A stretch of DNA of 64,000 nt from Jejubacter sp036620675 (GTDB taxonomy: Bacteria; Pseudomonadota; Gammaproteobacteria; Enterobacterales; Enterobacteriaceae). The first letter of the stretch is position 1. Each line of letters begins with the position of its first letter. Below, one piece after another: positions 16,869 to 25,266 of this stretch. The position numbers were made by a program, and so were the translations under genes. Below the pieces are notes generated by a model. It had not been told where the DNA came from and ran no database searches. It worked only from the letters and a program-made list of their open reading frames with translations. The stretch is from assembly GCA_036620675.1 (NCBI GenBank), contig JAZHEE010000010.1; one strand, given 5' to 3'.

Positions 16869-17693
16869 TTACAGCAGCAGTGGCAGCGTTGCGCTGGCCG
16901 TTTGCTGGCTGAGCTCGGCATAGTGCTCATCAATGGCGATAAGGGACATCGCCAGCAGTTCTACCAGCAGCATTACGCTGATTTTGGCGTTCAACGCGCC
17001 GCCGCTTAGCGGACTTTCTGGCTTGGCCGCCACCAGCAGAATATCGCTTAACGACGCCAGCGGGCTGGAAGGGGTGTTACTGAGCGCCAGCACCTTCACG
17101 CCGCGCTTGCGGGCCAGCTTCACCACGTGCAGCAGATCGCGGGTGGATCCCGAACTGGAGATCGCCACTGCTAAGTCTTCCTGGTTGAGCGTTGCCGCGC
17201 TCATCGCCGCGCGATGCATATCGCTGTACTGTTGCGCGCTTTTGCCGAAGCGCAGCAGCTTATACTGAAGATAATCTCCGGGGATAGCGCTTGCCGCAAC
17301 GCCGTATATCTGCACCGAACGCGCCTGATGCAGCGCCTGCGCCGCCGCTTTCAGCATCTGGCGATCCAGTAGTTTCGCCGTATCCTGTAGCGCCTGTACT
17401 GACTCTTCCACCACTCGATCTATCGCATCTCCCGCCTGGCGCGGTGTGGTCTGGTGCTGAATATCCAACGCCAGCGCCATTTTAAATTCGTTATAGCCTT
17501 TGCATCCCAGCGTCCGGCACAGCCGGGTGACGCTTGCTTCGCTGGTTTCGCTTTCCCGCGCCAGCTCGGTAATGGTCAGGTAGAGCACGCTGGCGGGGGC
17601 GTTTAACACGAACTCTCCCAGCTTCTGCTGGGTTGGGCTGTATCCGGATACGCTCTGCCGCAGCCTGAGCAGCAGGTTTTCATGTTGTGACAT
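16869..17693 (-). CDS. RpiR/MurR-family transcriptional regulator
   Basis: A 274-residue regulator with an N-terminal RpiR helix-turn-helix domain (about residues 1-77; TITELARESETSEASVTRLCRTLGCKGYNEFK). The C-terminal SIS sugar-phosphate binding domain (about 125-255) has SVQIYGVAASAIPGDYLQYKL and AISSSGSTRDLLHVVKLA. Such proteins sense sugar phosphates, often amino-sugar derivatives. The start follows AAGGAACTTGC on the minus strand. It is divergent from the PTS gene with 167 bases between, and two similar dyads lie just before the PTS gene. It most likely represses the PTS-nanE operon in response to N-acetylmannosamine-6-phosphate; the ligand is inferred from nanE. Confidence 0.85.
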   Translation of the reverse strand: MSQHENLLLRLRQSVSGYSPTQQKLGEFVLNAPASVLYLTITELARESETSEASVTRLCRTLGCKGYNEFKMALALDIQHQTTPRQAGDAIDRVVEESVQALQDTAKLLDRQMLKAAAQALHQARSVQIYGVAASAIPGDYLQYKLLRFGKSAQQYSDMHRAAMSAATLNQEDLAVAISSSGSTRDLLHVVKLARKRGVKVLALSNTPSSPLASLSDILLVAAKPESPLSGGALNAKISVMLLVELLAMSLIAIDEHYAELSQQTASATLPLLL

Positions 17694-17793
17694 GCAAGTT
17701 CCTTAATGCGTTTTGCTACCGGTTAGTGTGGCGGAAAGCGGGGCGCTGACGCCAGTCATTTTAAAAAAGTATGATCCGTCTCCCGACTTTTGG

Positions 17794-17837
17794 TGGTAAT
17801 TTTCAGTTAATTATTTTTATGTGGTAATAATTTTCAC
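17794..17837 (+). promoter_or_regulatory. Candidate operators for the RpiR regulator
   Basis: Two related sequences sit just upstream of the PTS gene start: TGGTAATTTTCA (17794-17805) and GTGGTAATAATTTTCAC (17821-17837). The second is an interrupted palindrome in which 6 of 8 base pairs are symmetric. Tandem partly symmetric AT-rich sites next to a divergent RpiR gene fit repressor binding sites. The PTS gene's ribosome site CAGGGAGAAACC follows at about 17847. Confidence 0.45.
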
Positions 17838-17860
17838 CTTGCTCAGCAGGGAGAAACCTT

Positions 17861-19414
17861 ATGTCTCTATTCAGCGGCGCCTCATCGGGAGGCTGGTTCG
17901 AAAAAGCGCAGCGCTTTGGCAAATCCTTTATGTTGCCGATTGCCGTGCTACCGGCGGCGGGGCTGCTGTTGGGGATTGGCGGCGCGCTCTCTAACCCCAA
18001 CACCATCACGGCGTATCCTTTCCTGAACGTCGACTGGCTGCAGGCGATATTCACCATTATGAGCAGCGCTGGCGCCATCGTGTTTGCCAATCTGTCGGTG
18101 CTGTTTGCGGTGGGCGTAGCGGTGGGGCTTGCGAAGAGCGATAAAGGCACCGCCGGGCTATCGGCGCTGCTGGCGTTTCTGGTGATGAACGCCACTATTA
18201 ATGCCCTGCTGATTCTGACCGGCACCCTGGCGCAGGATAACCCTGGCGCGGTAGGGCAGGGAATGACGCTGGGCATTCAGACTCTGGAAACCGGCGTCTT
18301 TGGCGGGGTGGTTATCGGCCTGGTGACCTGTATGCTGCATCATCGCTTTCGCAATATTGCGCTGCCGCAGTTTCTGGGCTTTTTCGGCGGTTCGCGCTTC
18401 GTCCCCATCGTCAGCTCTCTGGCCGCCATTGTGGTGGGGGCCCTGATGACCGTTATCTGGCCCCATTTTCAGGCGCTGATTTTCGGGCTGGGCGGGCTGG
18501 TGGATGCCACCGGTTATCTGGGTACCTTCCTGTATGGCTTTATTCTGCGCATGCTGGGCCCCTTCGGTCTGCATCATATCTTCTATTTGCCCTTCTGGAC
18601 TACGGCTCTGGGCGGCAGCGAGATAATTAACGGCCAACTGGTGGAAGGCACGCAGCGCATCTTCTTTGCCCAACTGGGCGATCCCGCGACTCAGCAGTTT
18701 TATGTCGGGACTTCGCGTTTTATGTCCGGGCGTTTTATCACCATGATGTTCGGGCTGCTGGGAGCCTGCCTTGCGATGTACCACACGGCGAAACCCGAAA
18801 ATAAAAAGCGTGTGGCCGGTCTGTTGCTTTCGGCGGCGCTGACCTCATTCCTGACCGGCATTACCGAGCCTGTCGAGTTCTCGTTCCTGTTTGTGGCCCC
18901 GGCGCTTTACGTTATCCATGCCCTGTTCGATGGCCTGGCCTTTATGCTGGCCCATATTCTGCACATCACCATCGGCCAGACGTTCTCCGGCGGTTTTATC
19001 GACTTCATGCTGTTCGGCGTGCTGCAGGGCGAGGCGAAAACCCACTGGATGTACGTGCCCTTGGTCGGTGTTCCCTGGTTCTTCCTCTACTACTTTATCT
19101 TCCGCTTCGCCATTGTCCGTTTCGGTTTCGCCACCCCGGGCAGGGAGAAAGAGGGCGTGGATCAGAGTGAGTTCGTCCGGGGCGAACGGGCTCAGGCCAT
19201 TGTGACCGGACTGGGGGGGAGGGATAACCTGGAAGAGGTGGACTGCTGCGCTACTCGCTTACGCGTGACGGTAAAGGATGCAGCCAAAGTGGACGAGGCG
19301 GCGCTAAAAGCGACCGGCGCCCACGGTGTGATTTTGCGCGGCAACGGCGTGCAGGTGGTCTATGGCCCGCACGTCACCATTATCAGAAATGAAGTAGAAG
19401 AGATTTTAGCCTGA
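17861..19414 (+). CDS. PTS EIICB permease, glucose/N-acetylglucosamine family
   Basis: A 517-residue membrane permease of the phosphotransferase system with domain order IIC-IIB and no IIA domain. The IIC domain spans about residues 1-420 with many hydrophobic helices and the signature SFLTGITEPVEFSFLFVAP. The IIB domain (about 438-517) carries the phosphorylation cysteine Cys463 in DCCATRLRV, preceded by a second cysteine. Such proteins import and phosphorylate a hexose or amino-sugar, using a IIA protein encoded elsewhere (often Crr). The stop codon shares one base with the start of nanE. The nanE partner points to N-acetylmannosamine, giving N-acetylmannosamine-6-phosphate in the cytoplasm; glucosamine-type substrates remain possible. 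Confidence 0.85.
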   Translation: MSLFSGASSGGWFEKAQRFGKSFMLPIAVLPAAGLLLGIGGALSNPNTITAYPFLNVDWLQAIFTIMSSAGAIVFANLSVLFAVGVAVGLAKSDKGTAGLSALLAFLVMNATINALLILTGTLAQDNPGAVGQGMTLGIQTLETGVFGGVVIGLVTCMLHHRFRNIALPQFLGFFGGSRFVPIVSSLAAIVVGALMTVIWPHFQALIFGLGGLVDATGYLGTFLYGFILRMLGPFGLHHIFYLPFWTTALGGSEIINGQLVEGTQRIFFAQLGDPATQQFYVGTSRFMSGRFITMMFGLLGACLAMYHTAKPENKKRVAGLLLSAALTSFLTGITEPVEFSFLFVAPALYVIHALFDGLAFMLAHILHITIGQTFSGGFIDFMLFGVLQGEAKTHWMYVPLVGVPWFFLYYFIFRFAIVRFGFATPGREKEGVDQSEFVRGERAQAIVTGLGGRDNLEEVDCCATRLRVTVKDAAKVDEAALKATGAHGVILRGNGVQVVYGPHVTIIRNEVEEILA

Positions 19415-20112
19415 TGAATACGTTACTGAACGGCCTGAATGGCCAGCTGATTGTCTCCTGCCAGGCGCTGGAAGACGAGCCGTTACATAGTCCCTTTATT
19501 ATGTCGCGTATGGCGCTGGCGGCAGAGCAGGGAGGAGCCGCCGGAATTCGCGCCAACAGTGTGGCGGATATTGCGGCCATCCGCCAGCAGGTGGCGCTGC
19601 CGGTTATTGGCATCATCAAGCGTGATTACCCCGGAAGCGAGGTGTTTATCACCGCGACCCTGAGAGAGGTGGATGAACTGATGACGGTAGCGCCGGAAAT
19701 CATCGCGCTGGATGCCACCGCCCGCCCGCGCCCCGGCGGTCAGAGCCTGGCGACGCTGGTAGCGCAGATTCGCCAGCGCTACCCCGGGCAACTGTTGATG
19801 GCAGATGTTTCCACCCTGGATGAAGCGAAAACCGCCGAAGCGCTCGGCTTCGACTGCGTTGGCCCCACGCTTTATGGCTACACGGAAGAGACCAAAGGCC
19901 ACAAACTGCCAGAGCAGGATTGCCGTTTTCTGGCTGAACTGGTTGCTGCGGTGACCATTCCGGTGATTGCCGAAGGCAATGTGGAAACCCCGGAGCTGGC
20001 CGCCCGCTGCCTGGCGCTGGGCGCCCATGCCGTGGTGGTTGGCGGCGCCATTACCCGCCCGCAGCAGATTACCAAACGTTTTGCCGCAGCCATAAGCGCA
20101 CACTGTCCGTGA
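19414..20112 (+). CDS. nanE: NanE N-acetylmannosamine-6-phosphate 2-epimerase
   Basis: A 232-residue TIM-barrel enzyme that converts N-acetylmannosamine-6-phosphate to N-acetylglucosamine-6-phosphate, which enters the NagA/NagB route. Catalytic Lys69 (VIGIIKRDYPGSEVFITAT) and Glu187 (VIAEGNVETPE) are present, as are ALDATARPRP and GHAVVVG-type phosphate-binding residues (GAHAVVVGGAITRP). It starts in a TGATG overlap with the PTS permease and is surely co-transcribed. In E. coli nanE lies in the sialic acid operon nanATEK; here no lyase, transporter or kinase gene for sialic acid is adjacent, which suggests uptake of the amino-sugar itself by PTS. Confidence 0.92.
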   Translation: MNTLLNGLNGQLIVSCQALEDEPLHSPFIMSRMALAAEQGGAAGIRANSVADIAAIRQQVALPVIGIIKRDYPGSEVFITATLREVDELMTVAPEIIALDATARPRPGGQSLATLVAQIRQRYPGQLLMADVSTLDEAKTAEALGFDCVGPTLYGYTEETKGHKLPEQDCRFLAELVAAVTIPVIAEGNVETPELAARCLALGAHAVVVGGAITRPQQITKRFAAAISAHCP

Positions 20113-20171
20113 ATGACCCGGAGCCGAGAATTTGCGATAATCGGCGTTTCCTTCACGCGACAGAGATGATT

Positions 20172-20843
20172 ATGCAGTACCCGATTAACGAGATGTTCCA
20201 GACGCTCCAGGGCGAAGGCTACTTTACCGGCGTGCCGGCTATCTTTATCCGGCTACAGGGATGCCCGGTCGGCTGCCCGTGGTGCGATACCAAACATACG
20301 TGGGAAAAGCTCGCCGATCGGGAAGTGTCGATGTTCAGCATTATGGCCAAAACCCGCGAGAGCGACAAATGGGGGGCGGCTGGCGTTGAGGATCTGCTGG
20401 CGATTATTCAGCGCCAGGGTTACAGCGCGCGCCACGTGGTGATCACCGGCGGTGAACCCTGTATCCACGATCTGACCGCTCTGACCGAAGGGCTGGAAAG
20501 CCAGGGATTCCGCTGCCAGATAGAGACCAGCGGCACTCACGAAGTACGCTGCACGCCGGACACCTGGGTGACGGTATCGCCAAAGGTGAATATGCGCGGC
20601 GGTTATGATGTGCTGTCGCAGGCGCTCCAGCGCGCCGATGAGATCAAACACCCGGTCGGACGGGTACGTGACATTGAAGCGCTCGACGAACTGCTGGAGA
20701 CGCTGGACGATGAAAAGGCGCGCATCATCGCGCTACAGCCCATCAGCCAGAAAGAAGAGGCGACCCGCCTGTGCATCGAAACCTGCATCGCCCGCAACTG
20801 GCGGCTGTCGATGCAGACACATAAGTATCTGAATATCGCCTGA
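20172..20843 (+). CDS. queE: QueE 7-carboxy-7-deazaguanine synthase
   Basis: A 223-residue radical SAM enzyme that rearranges 6-carboxy-tetrahydropterin to 7-carboxy-7-deazaguanine in queuosine synthesis. The start MQYPINEMFQTLQGEGYFTG at 20172 matches E. coli; the frame is open upstream to 20109, but that would overlap nanE. The radical SAM cluster motif CPVGCPWC has the CX3CX2C spacing seen in E. coli, at residues 31, 35 and 38. Also visible are VVITGGEPCIHD and QIETSGTHE. The queD gene of the same pathway is convergent just downstream. Confidence 0.96.
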   Translation: MQYPINEMFQTLQGEGYFTGVPAIFIRLQGCPVGCPWCDTKHTWEKLADREVSMFSIMAKTRESDKWGAAGVEDLLAIIQRQGYSARHVVITGGEPCIHDLTALTEGLESQGFRCQIETSGTHEVRCTPDTWVTVSPKVNMRGGYDVLSQALQRADEIKHPVGRVRDIEALDELLETLDDEKARIIALQPISQKEEATRLCIETCIARNWRLSMQTHKYLNIA

Positions 20844-20866
20844 TTCAGGTTTAAATAGATCTGAGC

Positions 20867-20940
20867 ACCCTCTTCCCTTTGGAGATAAGGATTGTGTGGG
20901 AGCCCTTTTTCCCCCTCTCCCCTTTGGGGAGAGGGCCGGC
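20867..20940 (+). repeat. GC-rich palindromic intergenic repeat, copy B plus decayed copy
   Basis: CCCCCTCTCCCC-TTT-GGGGAGAGGGCCGG occupies 20911-20940 between queE and queD and is the same element as at 11967 and 25207, but cut off before the GGGTGAGGGG end. About 40 bases before it, ACCCTCTTCCCTTTGGAGAT (20867-20886) looks like a decayed second copy. The hairpin lies between convergent genes and could serve as a terminator. Confidence 0.6.
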
Positions 20941-20942
20941 GA

Positions 20943-21305
20943 TTACTCGCCCCGGTAGACGCAACCCGCCGTGCAGGTCTCTTTTACCTGAACCGCGCTC
21001 AGCAGCGGCAGTTGCGGCTTAATCTGCTGCCAGATCCAGCGGGCCAGCACTTCGCTGGTGGGATTTTCCAGCCCCGGAATATCGTTAAGATAGTGGTGAT
21101 CCAGGCGCTCCCAGGTGGGCTTAAACGCCGCTTTCAGCTCGGCAAAGTCGATGACCCAACCAGTATGGGGATCCACTTCGCCGGTCACTTCCAGGCGCAC
21201 CATAAAGGAGTGGCCATGCAGGCGCCCGCACTTGTGGCCTTCCGGCACGTGGGGCAGCCGGTGTGCGGCTTCGAAGGTGAACTCTTTAAACAGGGTGGTT
21301 GACAT
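20943..21305 (-). CDS. queD: QueD 6-carboxy-5,6,7,8-tetrahydropterin synthase
   Basis: A 120-residue zinc enzyme of the 6-pyruvoyl-tetrahydropterin synthase family that makes 6-carboxy-tetrahydropterin from dihydroneopterin triphosphate in queuosine synthesis. Zinc and catalytic residues are in FEAAHRLPHVPEGHKCGRLH followed by GHSF. Also visible are the substrate-binding segment DFAELKAAFK, LDHHYLNDI and the C-terminal KETCTAGCVYRGE. I chose ATG at 21305 (MSTTLFKEF) because it corresponds to the E. coli start; seven codons upstream another in-frame start exists. Confidence 0.95.
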   Translation of the reverse strand: MSTTLFKEFTFEAAHRLPHVPEGHKCGRLHGHSFMVRLEVTGEVDPHTGWVIDFAELKAAFKPTWERLDHHYLNDIPGLENPTSEVLARWIWQQIKPQLPLLSAVQVKETCTAGCVYRGE

Positions 21306-21667
21306 GTGCAGGCCTCGGTGTGACAAAAAACCGCCGCATAGTACCGGAAATGATTTTTTTTGGCATTAACTAAAACCCGCTTTGCGCAAGTTTCGCCCTT
21401 TTCAGGTGATGAAACTTATGTTTAACATATAAATCAATTGGTTAACAAATCTGTTTTTACGTTAATCAATAACATAAAAAGCGGTTAGGCGATTTGGTTA
21501 TTAATTATTTCCATCCCTTCTTTAATTGTTATTACCCCCGCCGTTAACCTTACTTTCACTTCTGTTTTCGCCCGCAGGGGCCAGGACACCTGATGCGCCG
21601 TTTGGTCGCACTAATCTGGCATTCCGGGGCGGGTGAACGCTTTTAGCATACTGGAACATAACGACGC
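21306..21667 (+). promoter_or_regulatory. cysJ upstream regulatory region
   Basis: A 362-base gene-free interval between divergent queD and cysJ. The left two thirds are AT-rich with several near-palindromic stretches (for example TTAACATATAAATCAATTGG, and TTATTAATTATTTCC at about 21499). This is the position and base composition of the CysB activation region of the cysJIH promoter in E. coli and Salmonella. I cannot delimit CysB half-sites with confidence. The right part is GC-richer and probably transcribed leader. No gene or RNA is evident. Confidence 0.45.
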
Positions 21668-23464
21668 ATGACGACTCAGGCTCCTCCCACTTCGCTGCTT
21701 CCGTTAACGCCGGAACAGCTGGCGCGCCTCCAGGCGGCGACCACGGACTTCTCTCCCACCCAGCTGGCATGGCTTTCCGGCTACTTCTGGGGGATGGTAA
21801 ATCAACAGCCTGGCGCAACCGTTGGGGGGGCTCCAGCACCGCAAGCGGCGGCGATCACCCTGATTTCGGCTTCCCAGACCGGTAACGCCCGGCGGGTGGC
21901 CGAGCAGCTGCGCGACGACCTGCTGGCGGCGAAGCTGAACGTCAACCTGGTCAACGCCGGCGACTATAAATTCAAACAGATAGCCCAGGAAAAACTGCTG
22001 GTGCTGGTTGCCTCCACTCAGGGGGAAGGGGAGCCGCCGGAAGAGGCGGTCGCGCTGCATAAGTATCTGTTTTCGAAGAAGGCGCCGAAGCTGACGGACA
22101 CCGCCTTCGCGGTATTTGGCCTGGGGGATACCTCCTATGAGTTCTTCTGCCAGTCGGGTAAGGATTTCGACGCCCGCCTGGCGGAGCTGGGCGCGGAACG
22201 GCTGCTGGATCGCGTGGATGCCGACGTAGAGTTTCAGGCGGCGGCGGAAAACTGGCGCCAGCGTATTACCGAAATCCTGAAGGCGAAAGCGCCTCAGGGA
22301 GCCCCGGCTCCTGGCGCCGTTGCCGGTGCGGTGAGTGAAATTGTCACCACGCCATGGACTAAAGAGGCGCCGTTTGCGGCATCGCTTGCCGTGAACCAGA
22401 AAATTACGGGGCGCGGCTCTGATAAAGACGTGCGCCACCTGGAGATCGATCTTGGCGATTCCGGCCTGCGCTATCAACCGGGAGACGCGCTGGGCGTCTG
22501 GTATCAGAACGACCCGGCGCTGGTGCAGGAGCTCCTCGAGCTGCTGTGGCTGAAGGGCGATGAGATCGTTGAGGTGAACGGTGAATCTCTGGCGCTCAGC
22601 GAAGCGCTACAGTGGCATTTCGAGCTGACGGTGAATACCGCGGGCATCGTAGAAAAATACGCCACCCTGACCCGTAATGACGCGCTGCTGGAGCTGGTGG
22701 GCGATCGCGATAAGCTGCACCACTATGCGGCTACCACGCCGATAGTCGATATGGCGCGCTTCGCTCCGGCCCAACTGGAGGCTCAGCAGCTTATCGGGTT
22801 ACTGCGCCCGCTGACGCCGCGCCTGTACTCCATAGCTTCGTCCCAGGCCGAGGTGGAAAACGAAGTGCATATCACCGTTGGCGTGGTGCGCTACGAGGTT
22901 GAAGGGCGTGCCCGTAGCGGCGGCGCTTCCGGCTTCCTGGCCGACCGGGTGGAAGAAGATGGCGAAGTGCGGGTGTTTATCGAACACAACGACAATTTCC
23001 GCCTGCCCGCGAATCCGGAAACGCCGGTCATTATGATTGGCCCCGGCACCGGTATCGCACCGTTCCGCGCCTTTATGCAGGAGCGCGATGCCCAGGGGGC
23101 AACCGGCAAAAACTGGCTGCTGTTCGGTAATCCGCATTTTACCGAGGATTTCCTCTATCAGGTGGAGTGGCAGCGCTATGTGAAAGAAGGTTTGCTGACC
23201 CGTATTGACCTTGCCTGGTCCCGCGACCAGCAAGAGAAGATTTACGTACAGGATAAACTGCGCGAACAGAGCGCAGAGCTGTGGCGCTGGATTAACGACG
23301 GCGCCCATATTTACGTCTGCGGCGACGCCAATCGCATGGCGAAAGACGTTGAGCAGGCGCTTCTGGAAGTGATTGCCGAACAGGGGAGCATGGACCTGGA
23401 AGCGGCGGATGAATATTTAAGTGAGCTGCGCGTAGAGCGCCGTTATCAGCGAGACGTTTACTAA
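21668..23464 (+). CDS. cysJ: Sulfite reductase flavoprotein alpha subunit
   Basis: A 598-residue FAD/FMN reductase that passes electrons from NADPH to the CysI hemoprotein for the six-electron reduction of sulfite to sulfide. The N-terminal flavodoxin-like FMN domain (about residues 62-205) has SASQTGNARRVAEQL, STQGEGEPPEEA and FGLGDTSYEFFC. The FAD domain has PRLYSIASSQAEVENEVH, and the NADPH domain has MIGPGTGIAPFRAFMQ and the C-terminus ELRVERRYQRDVY. Length is one residue short of the 599-residue E. coli protein. The stop overlaps the cysI start by one base (TAATG), so the subunits are translationally coupled. Confidence 0.97.
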   Translation: MTTQAPPTSLLPLTPEQLARLQAATTDFSPTQLAWLSGYFWGMVNQQPGATVGGAPAPQAAAITLISASQTGNARRVAEQLRDDLLAAKLNVNLVNAGDYKFKQIAQEKLLVLVASTQGEGEPPEEAVALHKYLFSKKAPKLTDTAFAVFGLGDTSYEFFCQSGKDFDARLAELGAERLLDRVDADVEFQAAAENWRQRITEILKAKAPQGAPAPGAVAGAVSEIVTTPWTKEAPFAASLAVNQKITGRGSDKDVRHLEIDLGDSGLRYQPGDALGVWYQNDPALVQELLELLWLKGDEIVEVNGESLALSEALQWHFELTVNTAGIVEKYATLTRNDALLELVGDRDKLHHYAATTPIVDMARFAPAQLEAQQLIGLLRPLTPRLYSIASSQAEVENEVHITVGVVRYEVEGRARSGGASGFLADRVEEDGEVRVFIEHNDNFRLPANPETPVIMIGPGTGIAPFRAFMQERDAQGATGKNWLLFGNPHFTEDFLYQVEWQRYVKEGLLTRIDLAWSRDQQEKIYVQDKLREQSAELWRWINDGAHIYVCGDANRMAKDVEQALLEVIAEQGSMDLEAADEYLSELRVERRYQRDVY

Positions 23465-25176
23465 TGAGCGAAAAACATCCCGGGCCCTTGGTGGTCGAAG
23501 GTAAACTGGCCGATGCCGAGCGCATGAAGCTTGAGAGCAACTTCCTGCGCGGCACTATTGCCGAAGATTTAAACGACGGCCTGACCGGCGGATTTAAGGG
23601 CGACAACTTTCTGCTGATCCGCTTTCACGGCATGTATCAGCAGGACGATCGCGACATTCGCGCCGAACGCGCCGAACAGAAACTGGAGCCGCGCCACGCC
23701 ATGCTGCTGCGCTGCCGCCTGCCGGGCGGCATTATGACTACGAAGCAGTGGCTGGCCATCGACAAATTCGCCGGCGAAAAAACGCTGTATGGCAGCATTC
23801 GTCTGACCAACCGCCAGACCTTCCAGTTTCACGGCATTCTGAAGAAGAACGTGAAACCGGTGCACCAGATGCTGCACGAGGTGGGGCTGGACGCGCTGGC
23901 GACCGCCAACGACATGAACCGTAACGTGCTGTGCACCTCTAACCCGATTGAGTCGCAGCTGCACGCCGAGGCTTACGAGTGGGCGAAGAAGCTCTCTGAG
24001 CACCTGCTGCCGCGCACCCGGGCCTATGCCGAAATCTGGCTGGACCAGGAAAAAGTGGCCACCACCGATGAAGAGCCGATCCTCGGGCCGACCTATCTGC
24101 CGCGTAAATTTAAAACCACGGTGGTGGTGCCGCCGCAGAACGATGTGGATCTGCACGCCAACGATATGAACTTTGTGGCCATTGCCGAAAACGGCAGGCT
24201 GGTGGGCTTTAACCTGCTGGTGGGCGGCGGTCTTTCCATCGAGCACGGCAACAAGAAAACCTATGCCCGTACCGCCAGCGAGTTCGGCTATATTCCGCTG
24301 GAGCACACCCTGGCGGTGGCGGAAGCGGTGGTCACCACCCAGCGCGACTGGGGCAACCGTACCGACCGTAAAAACGCCAAGACCAAATACACCCTTGAGC
24401 GCGTAGGCGTGGACACCTTTAAGGCTGAAGTGGAGCGCCGGGCAGGTATTACGTTTGAGCCGATCCGCCCTTATGAATTCACCGGTCGCGGCGATCGTAT
24501 CGGCTGGGTGAAGGGGATCGACGATAAGTGGCATCTGACGCTGTTTATCGAAAACGGCCGTATCCTGGACTATCCGGGGCGCCCGCTGAAGACCGGGCTG
24601 CGTAAGATTGCTGAAATCCACAAGGGCGATCTGCGCCTGACCGCCAACCAGAACCTGATCATCGCCGGGGTGCCGGAAAGCGATAAAGCTTCTATCGAAG
24701 CGCTGGCCCGGGAGCATGGCCTGATGGCGGCGACGTCCCGCCAGCGGGAAAACTCGATGGCCTGCGTCTCTTTCCCGACCTGCCCGCTGGCGATGGCGGA
24801 AGCCGAGCGTTTCCTGCCCGGCTTTGTTGATAAGGTGGAAGGGCTGATGGCGGCTCACGGCGTGGCGGACGAGCATATCGTTCTGCGCGTAACCGGCTGC
24901 CCCAACGGCTGCGGCCGCGCCATGCTGGCGGAAGTGGGGCTGGTGGGCAAAGCGCCCGGGCGCTATAACCTGCACCTTGGGGGCAACCGCATCGGCACCC
25001 GCATTCCGCGGATGTTCCGGGAAAACATCACCGAGCCGGAGATCCTCAGCATTCTTGATGAACTGGTAGGGCGCTGGGCCAAAGAGCGTGAAGCGGGCGA
25101 AGGCTTCGGCGACTTCACCGTGCGTACCGGCATTGTGCGGCCGGTTCTCGATCCGGCGCGCGATTTCTGGGAATAA
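23464..25176 (+). CDS. cysI: Sulfite reductase hemoprotein beta subunit
   Basis: A 570-residue siroheme and [4Fe-4S] protein that reduces sulfite to sulfide with electrons from CysJ. The cluster ligands are visible as two cysteines in CVSFPTCPLAMAEAERF and two in VTGCPNGCGRAMLAEV, the latter including the ligand bridging to siroheme. Substrate-binding basic residues are in the RLTNRQTFQFHG segment. Same length as the E. coli enzyme (570). It lies second in cysJIH, with cysH 90 bases downstream across a palindromic repeat. Confidence 0.97.
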   Translation: MSEKHPGPLVVEGKLADAERMKLESNFLRGTIAEDLNDGLTGGFKGDNFLLIRFHGMYQQDDRDIRAERAEQKLEPRHAMLLRCRLPGGIMTTKQWLAIDKFAGEKTLYGSIRLTNRQTFQFHGILKKNVKPVHQMLHEVGLDALATANDMNRNVLCTSNPIESQLHAEAYEWAKKLSEHLLPRTRAYAEIWLDQEKVATTDEEPILGPTYLPRKFKTTVVVPPQNDVDLHANDMNFVAIAENGRLVGFNLLVGGGLSIEHGNKKTYARTASEFGYIPLEHTLAVAEAVVTTQRDWGNRTDRKNAKTKYTLERVGVDTFKAEVERRAGITFEPIRPYEFTGRGDRIGWVKGIDDKWHLTLFIENGRILDYPGRPLKTGLRKIAEIHKGDLRLTANQNLIIAGVPESDKASIEALAREHGLMAATSRQRENSMACVSFPTCPLAMAEAERFLPGFVDKVEGLMAAHGVADEHIVLRVTGCPNGCGRAMLAEVGLVGKAPGRYNLHLGGNRIGTRIPRMFRENITEPEILSILDELVGRWAKEREAGEGFGDFTVRTGIVRPVLDPARDFWE

Positions 25177-25206
25177 ACGATAACCTCTGGCCCTCTCTCT
25201 TACCTG

Positions 25207-25242
25207 CCCCCTCTCCCTTCAGGAGAGGGCCGGGGTGAGGGG
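25207..25242 (+). repeat. GC-rich palindromic intergenic repeat, copy C
   Basis: CCCCCTCTCCCTTC-AGGAGAGGGCCGGGGTGAGGGG between cysI and cysH, nearly identical to copy A (11967-12002) with the same downstream GGGTGAGGGG end. It lies within an operon, so the hairpin may modulate the relative level of cysH or protect the upstream mRNA end. Confidence 0.75.
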
Positions 25243-25266
25243 AAGGGGGCAGAGGAGGGGGAAACG

